From positions 1 to 64,000 of the forward strand of contig CAZYUJ010000004.1 in assembly GCA_964650705.1 (NCBI GenBank): a stretch of DNA of 64,000 nt, given 5' to 3'. Position numbers and translations under genes: made by a program. Under the pieces are notes generated by a model. It saw only the letters and a program-made list of their open reading frames with translations. It was not told the DNA's origin and made no database searches. Below are positions 33,703-42,417 of the stretch, piece by piece (within the stretch, counting starts at the first letter, position 1; each line of letters opens with the position of its first letter). The stretch comes from Faeciplasma sp964650705 (GTDB taxonomy: Bacteria; Bacillota; Clostridia; Oscillospirales; Ruminococcaceae).

Positions 33703-34912
33703 CGCAATGACAACAGATTTCGTCAGAGAAGTTCTGAACGGCGACGGCACAAAGCTGTATTTCCCGAATGCTGATTGGCTTTTCCCCGACGGACTCACTA
33801 TCGACCGTGTAATGTTCACCATCCCGGGACTTAATATCGATGTTTATTGGTATGGCTTTTTGATAGCTCTCGGAATGCTTTTGGCAATGATCTACGGCTT
33901 CACACGCTTGAAAAAATGGGGACTTGAGCCTGACCGCTTCACAGACACCGTTTTGGTAGGTCTTTTGGGCGGCATTTTGGGCGCAAGAATCTACTATATC
34001 GTTTTCAGCCTCGACAAATACATGACCGAAGAAGGTACATTCGATTTCATTGCGGCACTGAGAATCCGTGACGGCGGTCTTGCTATCTATGGCGGCGTTA
34101 TCGGCGCTCTGATCCTCGGCTGCTTGATGGCAAAGATCAGAAAGGTCAACATCCCTGCACTTTTGGATCTTGTAGGTCTGGGCTTCCTTATCGGTCAGGG
34201 CTTGGGAAGATGGGGCAACTTCTTTAACATGGAAGCATACGGCTCTAAGACCACTTTGCCCTGGGGCATGACAAGCAGCTCTATCATCAACGAGCTTCAC
34301 TCCTTCTACTACCCCGACAGAGTTGCCGTCGTAACCAATGACGCTACCGAAATGATAGCTCACCCTTGCTTCCTATATGAGTCTCTTTGGTGCTTCTTGG
34401 GCTTTTTGCTCCTGCATTTCTATTCCAAGCACCGCAAGTTCGACGGCGAGATATTCCTCATGTACATTGGCTGGTACGGCTTGGGTAGATTCTGGATCGA
34501 AGGTCTTCGCACAGACAGTCTCTATATCCCTAACACCGATTTCCGCGTATCCCAGGTAATCGCAGGAACCTGTGTTCTGTTCGCAGTTGTAATGCTTATA
34601 ATGAATTATCTCAGCGTTAAAAAGAACGGCGTTCACCTCTATGTGGATTCTGATGAATCAAAAGAGCTTTTGGCACTCTATGAAGAAAAGATCAAAAAGT
34701 CTAAATCAAAAGGCAAGCACGCCGATGACGAATGTGAAACTATTTTGGACAGCTCCTTGATCGAAGAAGAGGCGAACGAAACCGCCGAAGTAGCTGATGA
34801 AGCATCTGAAAACACAGATGAGGAAGCAGCCGTGGAAACTGTTGAAGAAGCAACTGAAGAAACTGACATCGAATCTTCAGAACCCGAGGAAGGGGAGACA
34901 GATAATGTCTGA
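33695..34912 (+). CDS. lgt: prolipoprotein diacylglyceryl transferase with acidic C-terminal tail
   Basis: A 405-residue Lgt, longer than the usual 260-300 residues. Residues 30-310 hold the membrane enzyme with YWYGFLIALG, GGLAIYGGVIG and the signature GQGLGRWGNFFNMEAYG. Residues 320-405 form a Lys-rich patch followed by a Glu/Asp/Thr-rich tail with no predicted fold. Lgt adds diacylglycerol to lipobox cysteines; several substrates lie in this window. GGAGACAAC precedes the ATG, and it overlaps both neighbours by 8 bp. Confidence 0.94.
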   Translation: MFNAMTTDFVREVLNGDGTKLYFPNADWLFPDGLTIDRVMFTIPGLNIDVYWYGFLIALGMLLAMIYGFTRLKKWGLEPDRFTDTVLVGLLGGILGARIYYIVFSLDKYMTEEGTFDFIAALRIRDGGLAIYGGVIGALILGCLMAKIRKVNIPALLDLVGLGFLIGQGLGRWGNFFNMEAYGSKTTLPWGMTSSSIINELHSFYYPDRVAVVTNDATEMIAHPCFLYESLWCFLGFLLLHFYSKHRKFDGEIFLMYIGWYGLGRFWIEGLRTDSLYIPNTDFRVSQVIAGTCVLFAVVMLIMNYLSVKKNGVHLYVDSDESKELLALYEEKIKKSKSKGKHADDECETILDSSLIEEEANETAEVADEASENTDEEAAVETVEEATEETDIESSEPEEGETDNV

Positions 34913-35759
34913 CATCATCAACGGAAAAGAGATCTCTGCGTCCGTCAAGGAAAGAATAAAGCTTGAGACAGAAAAGCTCGTTGCTGAAACAGGAATCAAG
35001 CCGGGACTTGCCGTTATCATCGTCGGGGATGATCCTGCATCAAGAATCTATGTAAACAACAAAAAGAAAGCTTGTTTGGACATCGGCTTCAACTCTTGGG
35101 AATATGCCCTTCCCTCAGAGACTTCCGAAGCCGAGCTCTTGGAGCTTATCTCCAGGCTCAACACAGATGACAGCGTTCACGGGATCTTGTGTCAGCTCCC
35201 TTTGCCCAAGCATTTGGATGAAAAAACAGTCATCAGCGCGATCGACCCCAAAAAGGATGTCGATGCCTTCCATCCCGTTAATGTCGGAAAAATAATGATA
35301 GGGGACTATGATTTCCTTCCCTGCACCCCTGCAGGAATTATGGAGCTTATCCGCTCCACAGGTATAAGTGTTTCGGGGAAGAAGTGCGTCGTCGTCGGAA
35401 GAAGCAACATCGTCGGAAAGCCTATGGCAATGCTTTTGCTCCACGAAAGCGGCACCGTTACCATATGCCATTCCCGTACCAAGGACTTAGCAGCCGAATG
35501 CCGTGAAGCAGATATTTTGGTCGTTGCAACGGGCGTCGCAAAAATGATCAAGGGCGACATGGTCAAAGAAGGCGCGGTTGTGATCGACGTCGGCATGGAC
35601 AGAGACGAAAACGGAAAGCTTTGCGGCGACGTCGACTTCGAATCCGTTGCTCCCAAGGCTTCGTTCATCACTCCCGTTCCCGGCGGCGTTGGCCCCATGA
35701 CAATTGCAATGCTTATGTCTAATACCTTGACCGCCTATAGGCTTGCGATCGGCAGATGA
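34905..35759 (+). CDS. folD: bifunctional methylene-THF dehydrogenase / methenyl-THF cyclohydrolase FolD
   Basis: A 284-residue FolD. The start at 34905 overlaps the end of lgt by 8 bp and follows a GGGGAG site. Catalytic and cofactor motifs are YVNNKKKACLDIG (with the catalytic Lys), the LPLPKH loop, VVVGRSNIVGKPMAMLLL and PVPGGVGPMTIAML. It interconverts one-carbon tetrahydrofolates using NADP. It is the last gene of the ymfF-ymfH-lgt-folD unit. Confidence 0.96.
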   Translation: MSDIINGKEISASVKERIKLETEKLVAETGIKPGLAVIIVGDDPASRIYVNNKKKACLDIGFNSWEYALPSETSEAELLELISRLNTDDSVHGILCQLPLPKHLDEKTVISAIDPKKDVDAFHPVNVGKIMIGDYDFLPCTPAGIMELIRSTGISVSGKKCVVVGRSNIVGKPMAMLLLHESGTVTICHSRTKDLAAECREADILVVATGVAKMIKGDMVKEGAVVIDVGMDRDENGKLCGDVDFESVAPKASFITPVPGGVGPMTIAMLMSNTLTAYRLAIGR

Positions 35760-35778
35760 TCTGTCGCACCGACAATGT

Positions 35779-35855
35779 GCAACCGCCTCCGCCGCGCGCC
35801 GTTCCTCGCTCGCCTCTTCGGGGCGGCTCGGCTTCGCCGTGCGACATCGGCGTGA
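35779..35855. repeat. GC-rich palindromic element E7
   Basis: Follows folD. It shares TCCTCGCTCGCC and GGCGGCTCGGCTTCGCC with E1 and E11 and has a C-TTCG-G loop. Confidence 0.8.
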
Positions 35856-35891
35856 TCTCGCAAAAAATCTCAACAAATTTTACAAAACCCC

Positions 35892-35920
35892 TTTACAAAT
35901 TTGTGGGTTTGTGATAAAAT
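35892..35920 (+). promoter_or_regulatory. rpsO promoter
   Basis: TTTACA (35892-35897) and TAAAAT (35915-35920) with a 17-bp spacer. They precede a leader of about 115 nucleotides. Confidence 0.72.
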
Positions 35921-35927
35921 ACCTAAG

Positions 35928-36030
35928 GTTGTGCATAGCACACCGAATAACCGCATACGCAGACTGCGGAGCAAGCCGCTAAGCGGAATGTACCTACCGC
36001 CGCCTATGTTGTCGGAAAATAATTAAGAAA
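35928..36030 (+). promoter_or_regulatory. structured rpsO leader
   Basis: The leader has small hairpins (CCGCA...TGCGG near 35951-35968; CCGC-TAA-GCGG near 35977-35987) before AAAGAGG and the rpsO ATG. S15 autoregulates its own mRNA in several phyla through structurally diverse leaders, so this could be such a site. No known S15 motif was matched. Confidence 0.4.
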
Positions 36031-36043
36031 GAGGTATACAAAA

Positions 36044-36310
36044 ATGTTACTCAAAGACGAAAAGACAGCTATTATCGAAGCTAACAGACTTTCCGAGACC
36101 GATACCGGTTCTCCCGAAGTTCAGATTGCAATTCTCACCAAGAGAATCTCTGACTTGACCGAGCACCTCAAGACTCACAAGAACGACCACCACTCCCGTC
36201 GTGGCCTTCTCAAGATGGTTGGTCGCCGTCGTAACCTTCTCAACTACTTGATGAAGAACGACATCAACCGTTACAGAGCAATCGTTGAAAAGCTCGGCCT
36301 CAGAAAGTAA
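36044..36310 (+). CDS. rpsO: 30S ribosomal protein S15
   Basis: An 88-residue S15 of normal length. TDTGSPEVQIAILTKRI and the C-terminal DHHSRRGLLKMVGRRRNLL are the family signatures that contact 16S rRNA. GAAAGAGG precedes the ATG. It is followed by a terminator and then pnp, the common rpsO-pnp order. Confidence 0.98.
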   Translation: MLLKDEKTAIIEANRLSETDTGSPEVQIAILTKRISDLTEHLKTHKNDHHSRRGLLKMVGRRRNLLNYLMKNDINRYRAIVEKLGLRK

Positions 36311-36331
36311 TTCAAAACCTAATGCATTCAA

Positions 36332-36361
36332 TAAGGCAGTCGCATAAGTGCTTCTGCCTTT
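36332..36361 (+). terminator. terminator between rpsO and pnp
   Basis: AAGGCAG (36332-36338) pairs with CTGCCTT (36353-36359), followed by TT. It is moderate in strength and may allow read-through. Confidence 0.65.
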
Positions 36362-36389
36362 TGATGTATTTTCAGGCAGCGCGTTTTTT

Positions 36390-36436
36390 AGTAATAATTT
36401 AAGCTTTTCACCTTTTGAACGGCTTAAATTATTGCT
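36390..36436 (+). promoter_or_regulatory. long hairpin in the pnp leader
   Basis: AATAATTTAAGC (36393-36404) pairs perfectly with GCTTAAATTATT (36422-36433), extendable to 15 bp with one mismatch. It ends 57 bp before pnp. In E. coli a long pnp-leader stem is cut by RNase III and drives PNPase autoregulation. An analogous role here is inferred. Confidence 0.55.
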
Positions 36437-36492
36437 AAAGCTCCTGCTTGAAGATACGAAAGTTTAAAAATCAAGAACGGAGGAAAAAATTT

Positions 36493-38634
36493 ATGGCAAT
36501 GTCAGAAGTAAAAAGATTCGACAAGTACAGAAAATTTGAAACCACATTCGCAGGTAGACCTTTGGTCGTAGAAACCGGTAAGACCTGTGAACTTTCCAAC
36601 GGCTCCTGCTGGGTAAGATACGGCGAAACTGTTGTAATGGCAAACGTTACAGCTTCCGTAAAGCCCCGTGAAGGCGTAGATTTCTTCCCTTTGTCTGTTG
36701 ACTATGAAGAAAAGCTCTATTCCGTTGGCAGAATTCCCGGCTCTTTCACAAAGCGTGAAGGCAAGCCTACCGACAAGGCAATTCTCACTTCCCGTATGGT
36801 CGACAGACCTATCCGTCCCTTGTTCCCCAAGGACATGAGAAACGACGTAAGCGTTGTAATGACCGTTATGGCTGTTGATCCCGATTGCTCGCCTGAAATC
36901 GCAGGTATGCTCGCAACATCCGTCGCGATCTCCATTTCCGATATCCCGTGGGCAGGACCTATCGCCGGTATCAGCGTAGGACTTGTTGACGGTGAGATCG
37001 TTTTGAACCCCACTCTTGCTCAGCGTGCTAACAACCACCTTAACCTCACTGTCGCTGGTACAATGGAAAAGATCGTCATGATCGAAGCAGGTGCTGACGA
37101 AGTTGACGACGAAACCATGCTTGAGGCTATCAAGACCGGCCACAAGGAAATTCAGAAGATGGTTGAGTTCATCAACGAGATCAAGGCTGAGATCGGCAAG
37201 CCTAAGTTCGAATTCGAATCCCAGGAAGTTGATCACGACCTCTTCGATGCTATCGAAGCAATGGCTGCTGAAGACGTTAAGGTTGCTCTTGATACCGATG
37301 ATAAGAACGTTAGAGAAGCAAGACTTCAGCCCATCAAGGACGCTATCCACGAAAGATTTGATGCTGAGTATGAAGACAAGATCGCAATGATCGACGAATG
37401 CATCTATAAGCTCCAGAAGAAGATCGTTCGCAACTGGCTCTATGAGGGCAAGCGTGTTGACGGCAGAGGCATTGATGAGATCCGTCCTCTTAGCTCTGAA
37501 GTTGGACTTTTACCCAGAGTTCACGGCTCAGGTCTCTTCACCCGTGGACAGACTCAGGTTCTTTCCGTTGTAACCTTGGGCCCCGTTTCCGATTGTCAGA
37601 AGCTCGACGGTTTGGACGAAGAAACCGAAAAGAGATATATCCACCACTATAACTTCCCCAGCTACTCTGTTGGCGAAACCAAGCCTTCCCGCGGCCCCGG
37701 CAGACGTGAAGTCGGACACGGCGCTTTGGCTGAAAAGGCACTCGTTCCTGTTTTGCCTTCTGTTGAAGAATTCCCCTATGCAATCAGAGTTGTATCCGAG
37801 GTTCTTTCCTCTAACGGCTCCACTTCTCAGGGTTCCATCTGCGGCTCTACCTTGGCTCTTATGGATGCAGGCGTTCCGCTTAAGGCTCCTGTAGCAGGTA
37901 TCTCCTGCGGCCTTATCACCAAGGACGACGGAAGCTACGCTACAATGGTCGATATCCAGGGTCTTGAAGACTTCTATGGCGATATGGACTTTAAGGTAGG
38001 CGGCACAAAGAACGGTATCACCGCTATCCAGGTCGACATCAAGGTTGACGGCTTGACCTATGAGATCATCGAAGAAGCATTCGCTAAGACTCATAAGGCT
38101 CGTGACTACATCCTCGATGAGATCATGCTCAAGGCTATCGCTGAGCCCAGAGCACAGGTTTCCAAGTGGGCTCCCAAGATGCTCACAACAAAGGTTCCTG
38201 TTGATAAGATCCGTGAAGTTATCGGTTCGGGCGGAAAGGTCATCCAGAAGATCTCGGCTGACTGCGAAGTTAAGATCGACATCAACGATGACGGTAATGT
38301 ATTCGTTTCCGGTATTGATCTTGAAAAGGCACAGGCTGCTATCAACATCATCAACACCATCGCTTATGACCCCGAGATCGGCTCTATCTTCAAGGGCAAG
38401 GTCGTTCGCTTGATGAACTTCGGCGCATTTGTTGAGATTGCTCCCGGTAAGGACGGACTCGTTCATATCTCCAAGCTCGATCTTCAAAGAGTTGAGAAGG
38501 TTGAAGATGTTGTAACCATCGGCGATGAGATCTTGGTAAAGGTTGTCGAGATCGACGATCAGGGAAGAATCAATCTTTCCCGTAAGGACGCTCTTTTGGA
38601 CCTTCAGGCAAAGAAGAACGCTGAAAATAAGTAA
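36493..38634 (+). CDS. pnp: polyribonucleotide nucleotidyltransferase
   Basis: A 713-residue PNPase. The start at 36493 (MAMSEVKRFDKY) has CGGAGGA upstream; an earlier in-frame start has none. It has two RNase PH-like domains (about 10-230 and 320-550) separated by a helical segment, then KH (IREVIGSGGKVIQKI) and S1 (GSIFKGKVVRLMNFGAFVEI). It degrades RNA 3' to 5' phosphorolytically and can add tails. Confidence 0.98.
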   Translation: MAMSEVKRFDKYRKFETTFAGRPLVVETGKTCELSNGSCWVRYGETVVMANVTASVKPREGVDFFPLSVDYEEKLYSVGRIPGSFTKREGKPTDKAILTSRMVDRPIRPLFPKDMRNDVSVVMTVMAVDPDCSPEIAGMLATSVAISISDIPWAGPIAGISVGLVDGEIVLNPTLAQRANNHLNLTVAGTMEKIVMIEAGADEVDDETMLEAIKTGHKEIQKMVEFINEIKAEIGKPKFEFESQEVDHDLFDAIEAMAAEDVKVALDTDDKNVREARLQPIKDAIHERFDAEYEDKIAMIDECIYKLQKKIVRNWLYEGKRVDGRGIDEIRPLSSEVGLLPRVHGSGLFTRGQTQVLSVVTLGPVSDCQKLDGLDEETEKRYIHHYNFPSYSVGETKPSRGPGRREVGHGALAEKALVPVLPSVEEFPYAIRVVSEVLSSNGSTSQGSICGSTLALMDAGVPLKAPVAGISCGLITKDDGSYATMVDIQGLEDFYGDMDFKVGGTKNGITAIQVDIKVDGLTYEIIEEAFAKTHKARDYILDEIMLKAIAEPRAQVSKWAPKMLTTKVPVDKIREVIGSGGKVIQKISADCEVKIDINDDGNVFVSGIDLEKAQAAINIINTIAYDPEIGSIFKGKVVRLMNFGAFVEIAPGKDGLVHISKLDLQRVEKVEDVVTIGDEILVKVVEIDDQGRINLSRKDALLDLQAKKNAENK

Positions 38635-38640
38635 TAAAAT

Positions 38641-38678
38641 TAACCGCTTAAGGTGTTGCACCTTGGGCGGTTTTTTCG
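38641..38678 (+). terminator. pnp terminator
   Basis: ACCGCttAAGGTG pairs with CACCTTgGGCGGT around TTG, followed by TTTTT. Confidence 0.88.
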
Positions 38679-38724
38679 TATAATTTAATCAGCAGCTATG
38701 TTTTCAGCCAAGAGGAGGTCATAG

Positions 38725-39474
38725 ATGAATCAACTTTGTCACCGAGAATATATCCGCGAGATCGAAGCCTCTGATACTGCGGTACTCTGCATTCACGGCA
38801 TCGTCGGCTCGCCTAATCACTTCAAAAATATAATCCCGATCCTGCCCGAAAATTGGTCTGTCTATTGCATAATGCTCGACGGTCACGGCAAATCGGTTGA
38901 GGATTTTTCCGAAACCTCAATGGGAAAGTGGAAGCATCAGGTGAGCGAAACCTGTGATTTCCTTTGCAAAAAATACGAAAACGTTATCATCATCGCACAT
39001 TCGATGGGAACGCTCCTTTCGCTCAATCAGTCGCTTAACCATTGCGACAAGATCAAACAGATGATTCTCTTTGCTGTACCGCTAAAGGTATACGTCCACC
39101 CAAGCATGATGTCCAGCTCGATGAAGCTGGTTTATGACAGGATCAAAGACGATGATATCTTAACACTCGCCACCCGTGATGCCTGCAGCGTAACTCTCGA
39201 TAAGCAGATCTGGAAATACCTCGGCTGGATCCCTCGTTTTTTGGAGCTCTTTGAGCTCATCAGAGATACCCGTAAAATCATTCCTCAGATATCCGTTCCC
39301 ACACAGGTTTTCCAGTCGCGCAATGACGAGCTTGTTCTATATTCCGCAAAGGAGTATTTGAAAGGCAATCCAAACATTTCTGTCGAGGTTTTGGAGAACT
39401 CCGGTCATTTCTATTATTCCTCTAAGGATGAGGAATACTTCTTGCGCCGAATAAAGCAAATTCTCGGTATATAA
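38725..39474 (+). CDS. alpha/beta hydrolase (carboxylesterase / monoacylglycerol-lipase-like)
   Basis: A 249-residue cytoplasmic hydrolase. LCIHGIVGSPNHF provides the oxyanion loop, AHSMGTLLSL the nucleophile elbow near residue 92, SRNDELVLYS a candidate Asp and NSGHFYYSS the catalytic His. The fold matches carboxylesterase Est30/YvaK-like enzymes that cleave short-chain esters. The substrate is unknown. GAGGAGG precedes the ATG, and it is a single gene with a terminator. Confidence 0.8.
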   Translation: MNQLCHREYIREIEASDTAVLCIHGIVGSPNHFKNIIPILPENWSVYCIMLDGHGKSVEDFSETSMGKWKHQVSETCDFLCKKYENVIIIAHSMGTLLSLNQSLNHCDKIKQMILFAVPLKVYVHPSMMSSSMKLVYDRIKDDDILTLATRDACSVTLDKQIWKYLGWIPRFLELFELIRDTRKIIPQISVPTQVFQSRNDELVLYSAKEYLKGNPNISVEVLENSGHFYYSSKDEEYFLRRIKQILGI

Positions 39475-39479
39475 GATCT

Positions 39480-39508
39480 AAGGCACTCCGCAAAGGAGTG
39501 CCTTTTCT
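39480..39508 (+). terminator. terminator after the alpha/beta hydrolase
   Basis: AAGGCACTCC (39480-39489) pairs perfectly with GGAGTGCCTT (39495-39504), followed by T residues. Confidence 0.88.
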
Positions 39509-39510
39509 TG

Positions 39511-39576
39511 TGCCCATACCGCTCGGCACGATGCGGCACTCGTCCTCTGTCGAGGACCACGCCGCACCACGCCTCG
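39511..39576. repeat. GC-rich palindromic element E8
   Basis: A block between convergent genes with GTCCTC-TGTC-GAGGAC and CACGCCGCACCACGCCTCGC. It runs up to the XRE gene's stop codon. Confidence 0.65.
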
Positions 39577-40398
39577 CTACTTCAAATACGGCTTGTTCCT
39601 GCTTTCCCTGTAGTAATAGAAAGAACTGGGGTTATCAATCATTTCTTTTGCGAATAACAGCAAAGAGGGAAAGGCGGTGTCTGTGTTAAAAGAGAATGTC
39701 TCCAAGTCTTCGCCGTCAAGATCAATTATCATAGATCTTACCAACCGGTATTTTTTCATTTTTGCGATTATAGCTTCTGCTTTTTCAAGTTCAATGCCAA
39801 GTTTACTTACAAGAAGCTTTGCAGTAAACTGCTTGAAGCCATCACGCTGATATAAAAATACTAAAGCATCAAAGAATTCTTTGTCTGCCAAATCGGCAAA
39901 AAGCTCGATATAGCTTTCCCTGTTTTCTAAAAGCGTTTTTGTCTTATTGGGTGAATCGGGAGCTAGAAGAAAATACGGACAATCCCAATCTAATTTCATC
40001 ATTGTGTATCCGTGATCAGAACGGACGCTTGAATAGAAGTTTTTCATCTGCTCGTTCTTAATCTTCCAGTCACAATGATTATCTTTATGTTCTCCTACTT
40101 CCATCGCCCAGCAAAGATTATACATTTTCTCGAATCTGTCTTCGCCGACACCTAATTCCGTAACTGCTTTAGCAACCTTTCTCTCAAGGCTGATATATTT
40201 GTCTCCGTCTCTTCCAAACAGCTCGTCCAAGCTAACCTCAAAGAAGTCAGCGATAACCGGTAACAGCTCGGTGTCCGGCACACCGCCGTTCTCCCACTTC
40301 GAAACTGCCTGTGCCGAAATGTTCACAGCTTTGGCAAGGTCAGCTTGTGTTATATTTCTATCTTTTCTGATTCTTGCAATATTTTCGCCAATTGTCAT
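39577..40398 (-). CDS. XRE-family transcriptional regulator
   Basis: A 273-residue protein. The ATG at 40398 follows GGAGAG; a TTG one codon upstream is less likely. Residues 1-65 form a Cro/CI-type helix-turn-helix (IARIRKDRNITQADLAKAVN, ISAQAVSKWENGG) followed by a FFEVSLDELFG linker typical of clostridial XRE regulators. The C-terminal 200 residues are unassigned and may bind a ligand (HCDWKIKNEQM, a mixed helical region near 175-230). It is a single gene, and its target is not evident. Confidence 0.83.
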   Translation of the reverse strand: MTIGENIARIRKDRNITQADLAKAVNISAQAVSKWENGGVPDTELLPVIADFFEVSLDELFGRDGDKYISLERKVAKAVTELGVGEDRFEKMYNLCWAMEVGEHKDNHCDWKIKNEQMKNFYSSVRSDHGYTMMKLDWDCPYFLLAPDSPNKTKTLLENRESYIELFADLADKEFFDALVFLYQRDGFKQFTAKLLVSKLGIELEKAEAIIAKMKKYRLVRSMIIDLDGEDLETFSFNTDTAFPSLLLFAKEMIDNPSSFYYYRESRNKPYLK

Positions 40399-40534
40399 CA
40401 AAATCTCTCCTTATATTTGTATTCGAGGCCTCTGACTATATATTATCACAACCTTTGGTTGTTTTCAACGGAGGCAAAATTGACGGATATCAACCATGGT
40501 TTGTTCTTCTACACTCACACAGCAAGCCACAAAA

Positions 40535-40558
40535 AAAGACCGCCCATAGGCGGTCTTT
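40535..40558 (-). terminator. terminator of the 50.6-40.6 kb minus-strand run
   Basis: AAAGACCGCC (40535-40544) pairs perfectly with GGCGGTCTTT (40549-40558) around CATA. On the minus strand a T tract follows. Confidence 0.88.
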
Positions 40559-40565
40559 AATCTAA

Positions 40566-41081
40566 CTACTCAGTTGTTGCTTCAAGTCGCTCGAACTCAA
40601 CAAATTTGACCTTCATTCCGCTGTCACCGAACTCAAGCGAAAGGGGAGTGCCGTTTTTGTCAAGTGTAAGAGCAAAGCTCATGCCGTCGATCTCTCCGGA
40701 TGCAAAATCTGTCGTATCTCCTTCAACAACTGTAAGCTCACACGGTACGATCCTGTCGATCGATTTCGTCAACATCGACACAACGGAGCCCACGGGGAAC
40801 TTTTCGGTGTCAAAAGTGAAGTGCAATCCGTTGAATGAGATCTCTGTGCTCTCACCTTCAGTTGTAAAGATGAGTCCCTTTACAGCTTCGGGAGCCAAAA
40901 ACTCGACCACCCAGTTCGAATCAGCATATCTTGTCACGCATGCTTCATACACCATGTCGCCGAAAGTGATCTGTGCTGTCGATGTAAACATCGCAGGGAA
41001 GACCCCTTCTTGAGTTGCGCTCATGTTGCATCCGCACAACAAAACCATAACTGATAAAATAATAAGTCCAAATCTTTTCAA
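40566..41081 (-). CDS. hypothetical lipoprotein
   Basis: A 171-residue predicted lipoprotein with lipobox LCGC (lipidated Cys 18) after a hydrophobic signal. The mature part alternates short strands, reminiscent of lipoprotein beta-barrel halves, but no family was recognised. The TTG start lies in the sequence GAGGTAGATTG, with the upstream nnrD stop (TAG) embedded. It is the last gene before the run's terminator. Confidence 0.7.
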   Translation of the reverse strand: MKRFGLIILSVMVLLCGCNMSATQEGVFPAMFTSTAQITFGDMVYEACVTRYADSNWVVEFLAPEAVKGLIFTTEGESTEISFNGLHFTFDTEKFPVGSVVSMLTKSIDRIVPCELTVVEGDTTDFASGEIDGMSFALTLDKNGTPLSLEFGDSGMKVKFVEFERLEATTE

Positions 41082-41082
41082 T

Positions 41083-42069
41083 CTACCTCAGCCTCTCAAT
41101 TTTCCTAAAAACCAAAGGCAGACAGTCCAAAATATCGCTTGCAAGCATCGATGTTCTTGATAGCTTTTTTGATACCTTCTCACAGGCTGACCCTAAGATC
41201 ACAACTCCAAGCATACACGCTTCGTTTGCCTGATAGCCTTGCGCCGCAAATGATGAGATGAGCCCCGCCAAAAGATCTCCGCTTCCACCCTTTGAAAGCC
41301 CATCATTCCCGAAAACGGATAAATGATCCTCGTCTTTCGTGAGGATGAGTGTCGATGCTGATTTCGCAACAACTGTAACACCGAATTCATCGCTGATTCG
41401 CTTGGCATAATGATATCTGTTTGCCAAAACATCGCTGATGTCAGCGTGCGCCAGCCGCGCAAGCTCAGCAGGGTGAGGAGTCAAAATAACGTCTGTCTTT
41501 GCTTTTCTAAGCAATTCTATGCGTGTTGACAGTGCGTTTATTCCATCAGCATCGATAATTATGGGACAATTTGCTGTTTCAATCATTCTTTCAAGTATTT
41601 TAAGAGTGTCAGCAGTGTTTCCCAGTCCACAGCCTATCAAAACTGCATCAGCCTTTTGAACAGATTTCTCAATCTTTTGTAAAGTGATATCACTTGACAC
41701 TATAAATCCGTCGTCGCCGCTTTCTAATGGCAAAAGCGTAGCTTCTTTTACGGTACTGCTCAGCGCGATAGCACTTTTTTCGGTGGTGATGACCTCTAAA
41801 AGTCCAACTCCCGATCTTAATGCCGCTAAAGAGGATATCTGTGCCGCACCCATAAATCTATCTGATCCTACAATGCAAACAAGCCTGCCGAAGCTTCCCT
41901 TGTGTGAGTTAGGAGAACGCTTTTTGACAAGCTTTATCACTTTACACTTATTTATGATCTCGATCTCGCCGCCGTTCGGCTTGAGAGCTCTTTTCATTGG
42001 GATATCAAGCTCTTTTGCTCTTTTTTCTGCGGAAATGAAATCTTCTATACTTATAAATCTACTTTTCAT
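41083..42069 (-). CDS. nnrD: ADP-dependent NAD(P)H-hydrate dehydratase
   Basis: A 328-residue YjeF C-terminal/carbohydrate-kinase-type enzyme that repairs hydrated NAD(P)H. SHKGSFGRLVCIVGS, PIIIDADGINAL, LTPHPAELARL and NDGLSKGGSGDLLAGLISS are the family motifs, the last holding the catalytic Asp. The N-terminal epimerase domain (YjeF_N) is lacking; only about 45 residues precede the kinase fold. The ATG at 42069 overlaps acpS by 11 bp without a clear ribosome binding site, suggesting translational coupling. A TTG at 42081 is an alternative. Confidence 0.86.
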   Translation of the reverse strand: MKSRFISIEDFISAEKRAKELDIPMKRALKPNGGEIEIINKCKVIKLVKKRSPNSHKGSFGRLVCIVGSDRFMGAAQISSLAALRSGVGLLEVITTEKSAIALSSTVKEATLLPLESGDDGFIVSSDITLQKIEKSVQKADAVLIGCGLGNTADTLKILERMIETANCPIIIDADGINALSTRIELLRKAKTDVILTPHPAELARLAHADISDVLANRYHYAKRISDEFGVTVVAKSASTLILTKDEDHLSVFGNDGLSKGGSGDLLAGLISSFAAQGYQANEACMLGVVILGSACEKVSKKLSRTSMLASDILDCLPLVFRKIERLR

Positions 42070-42415
42070 ATGCAATAACAATAGCTGTCGCCACCGTATC
42101 GGTGTGTGTTATGCTGACTGTAAACTCTAATCCCTCTGCACATTCTTTTGCCCTTCCCGAAAGCTCGATGTATGGCGCACCCAAGTCATCTCGAAGGATC
42201 GAAACCTCGTTCAAAGCAAATCCTCTTACGCCGGTGCCAAGTGCCTTTGAAAAGGCTTCTTTAGCGGCGAAATTACCTGATGCAGAGGGAACAGGGTTCT
42301 TCTTAACCGCCAAGAAAACTCGCTCTTTCAAGGAGTACACTTTATCTGTGAATCCCTTAATTTCAAGGCTTTTCTCAATTCTTTCAAGGTCAACGCTGTC
42401 AATTCCAACTCTCAT
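42059..42415 (-). CDS. acpS: holo-[acyl-carrier-protein] synthase
   Basis: A 118-residue AcpS that transfers 4'-phosphopantetheine from CoA to ACP. MRVGIDSVDLERIEKSLE, with the metal-binding Asp, and FAAKEAFSKALGTG are signatures. The ATG at 42415 follows GAGGATG. acpS next to nnrD is a common Firmicute arrangement. It is coupled to both neighbours by overlap. Confidence 0.93.
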   Translation of the reverse strand: MRVGIDSVDLERIEKSLEIKGFTDKVYSLKERVFLAVKKNPVPSASGNFAAKEAFSKALGTGVRGFALNEVSILRDDLGAPYIELSGRAKECAEGLEFTVSITHTDTVATAIVIAYEK

Positions 42416-42417
42416 GA

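Noticed and set aside
40440..40534. Small gene between the XRE gene and the lipoprotein gene (frames at 40345-40565)
   Set aside because: Frames overlap the promoter region of the XRE gene and the terminator of the minus-strand run, with no ribosome binding site.
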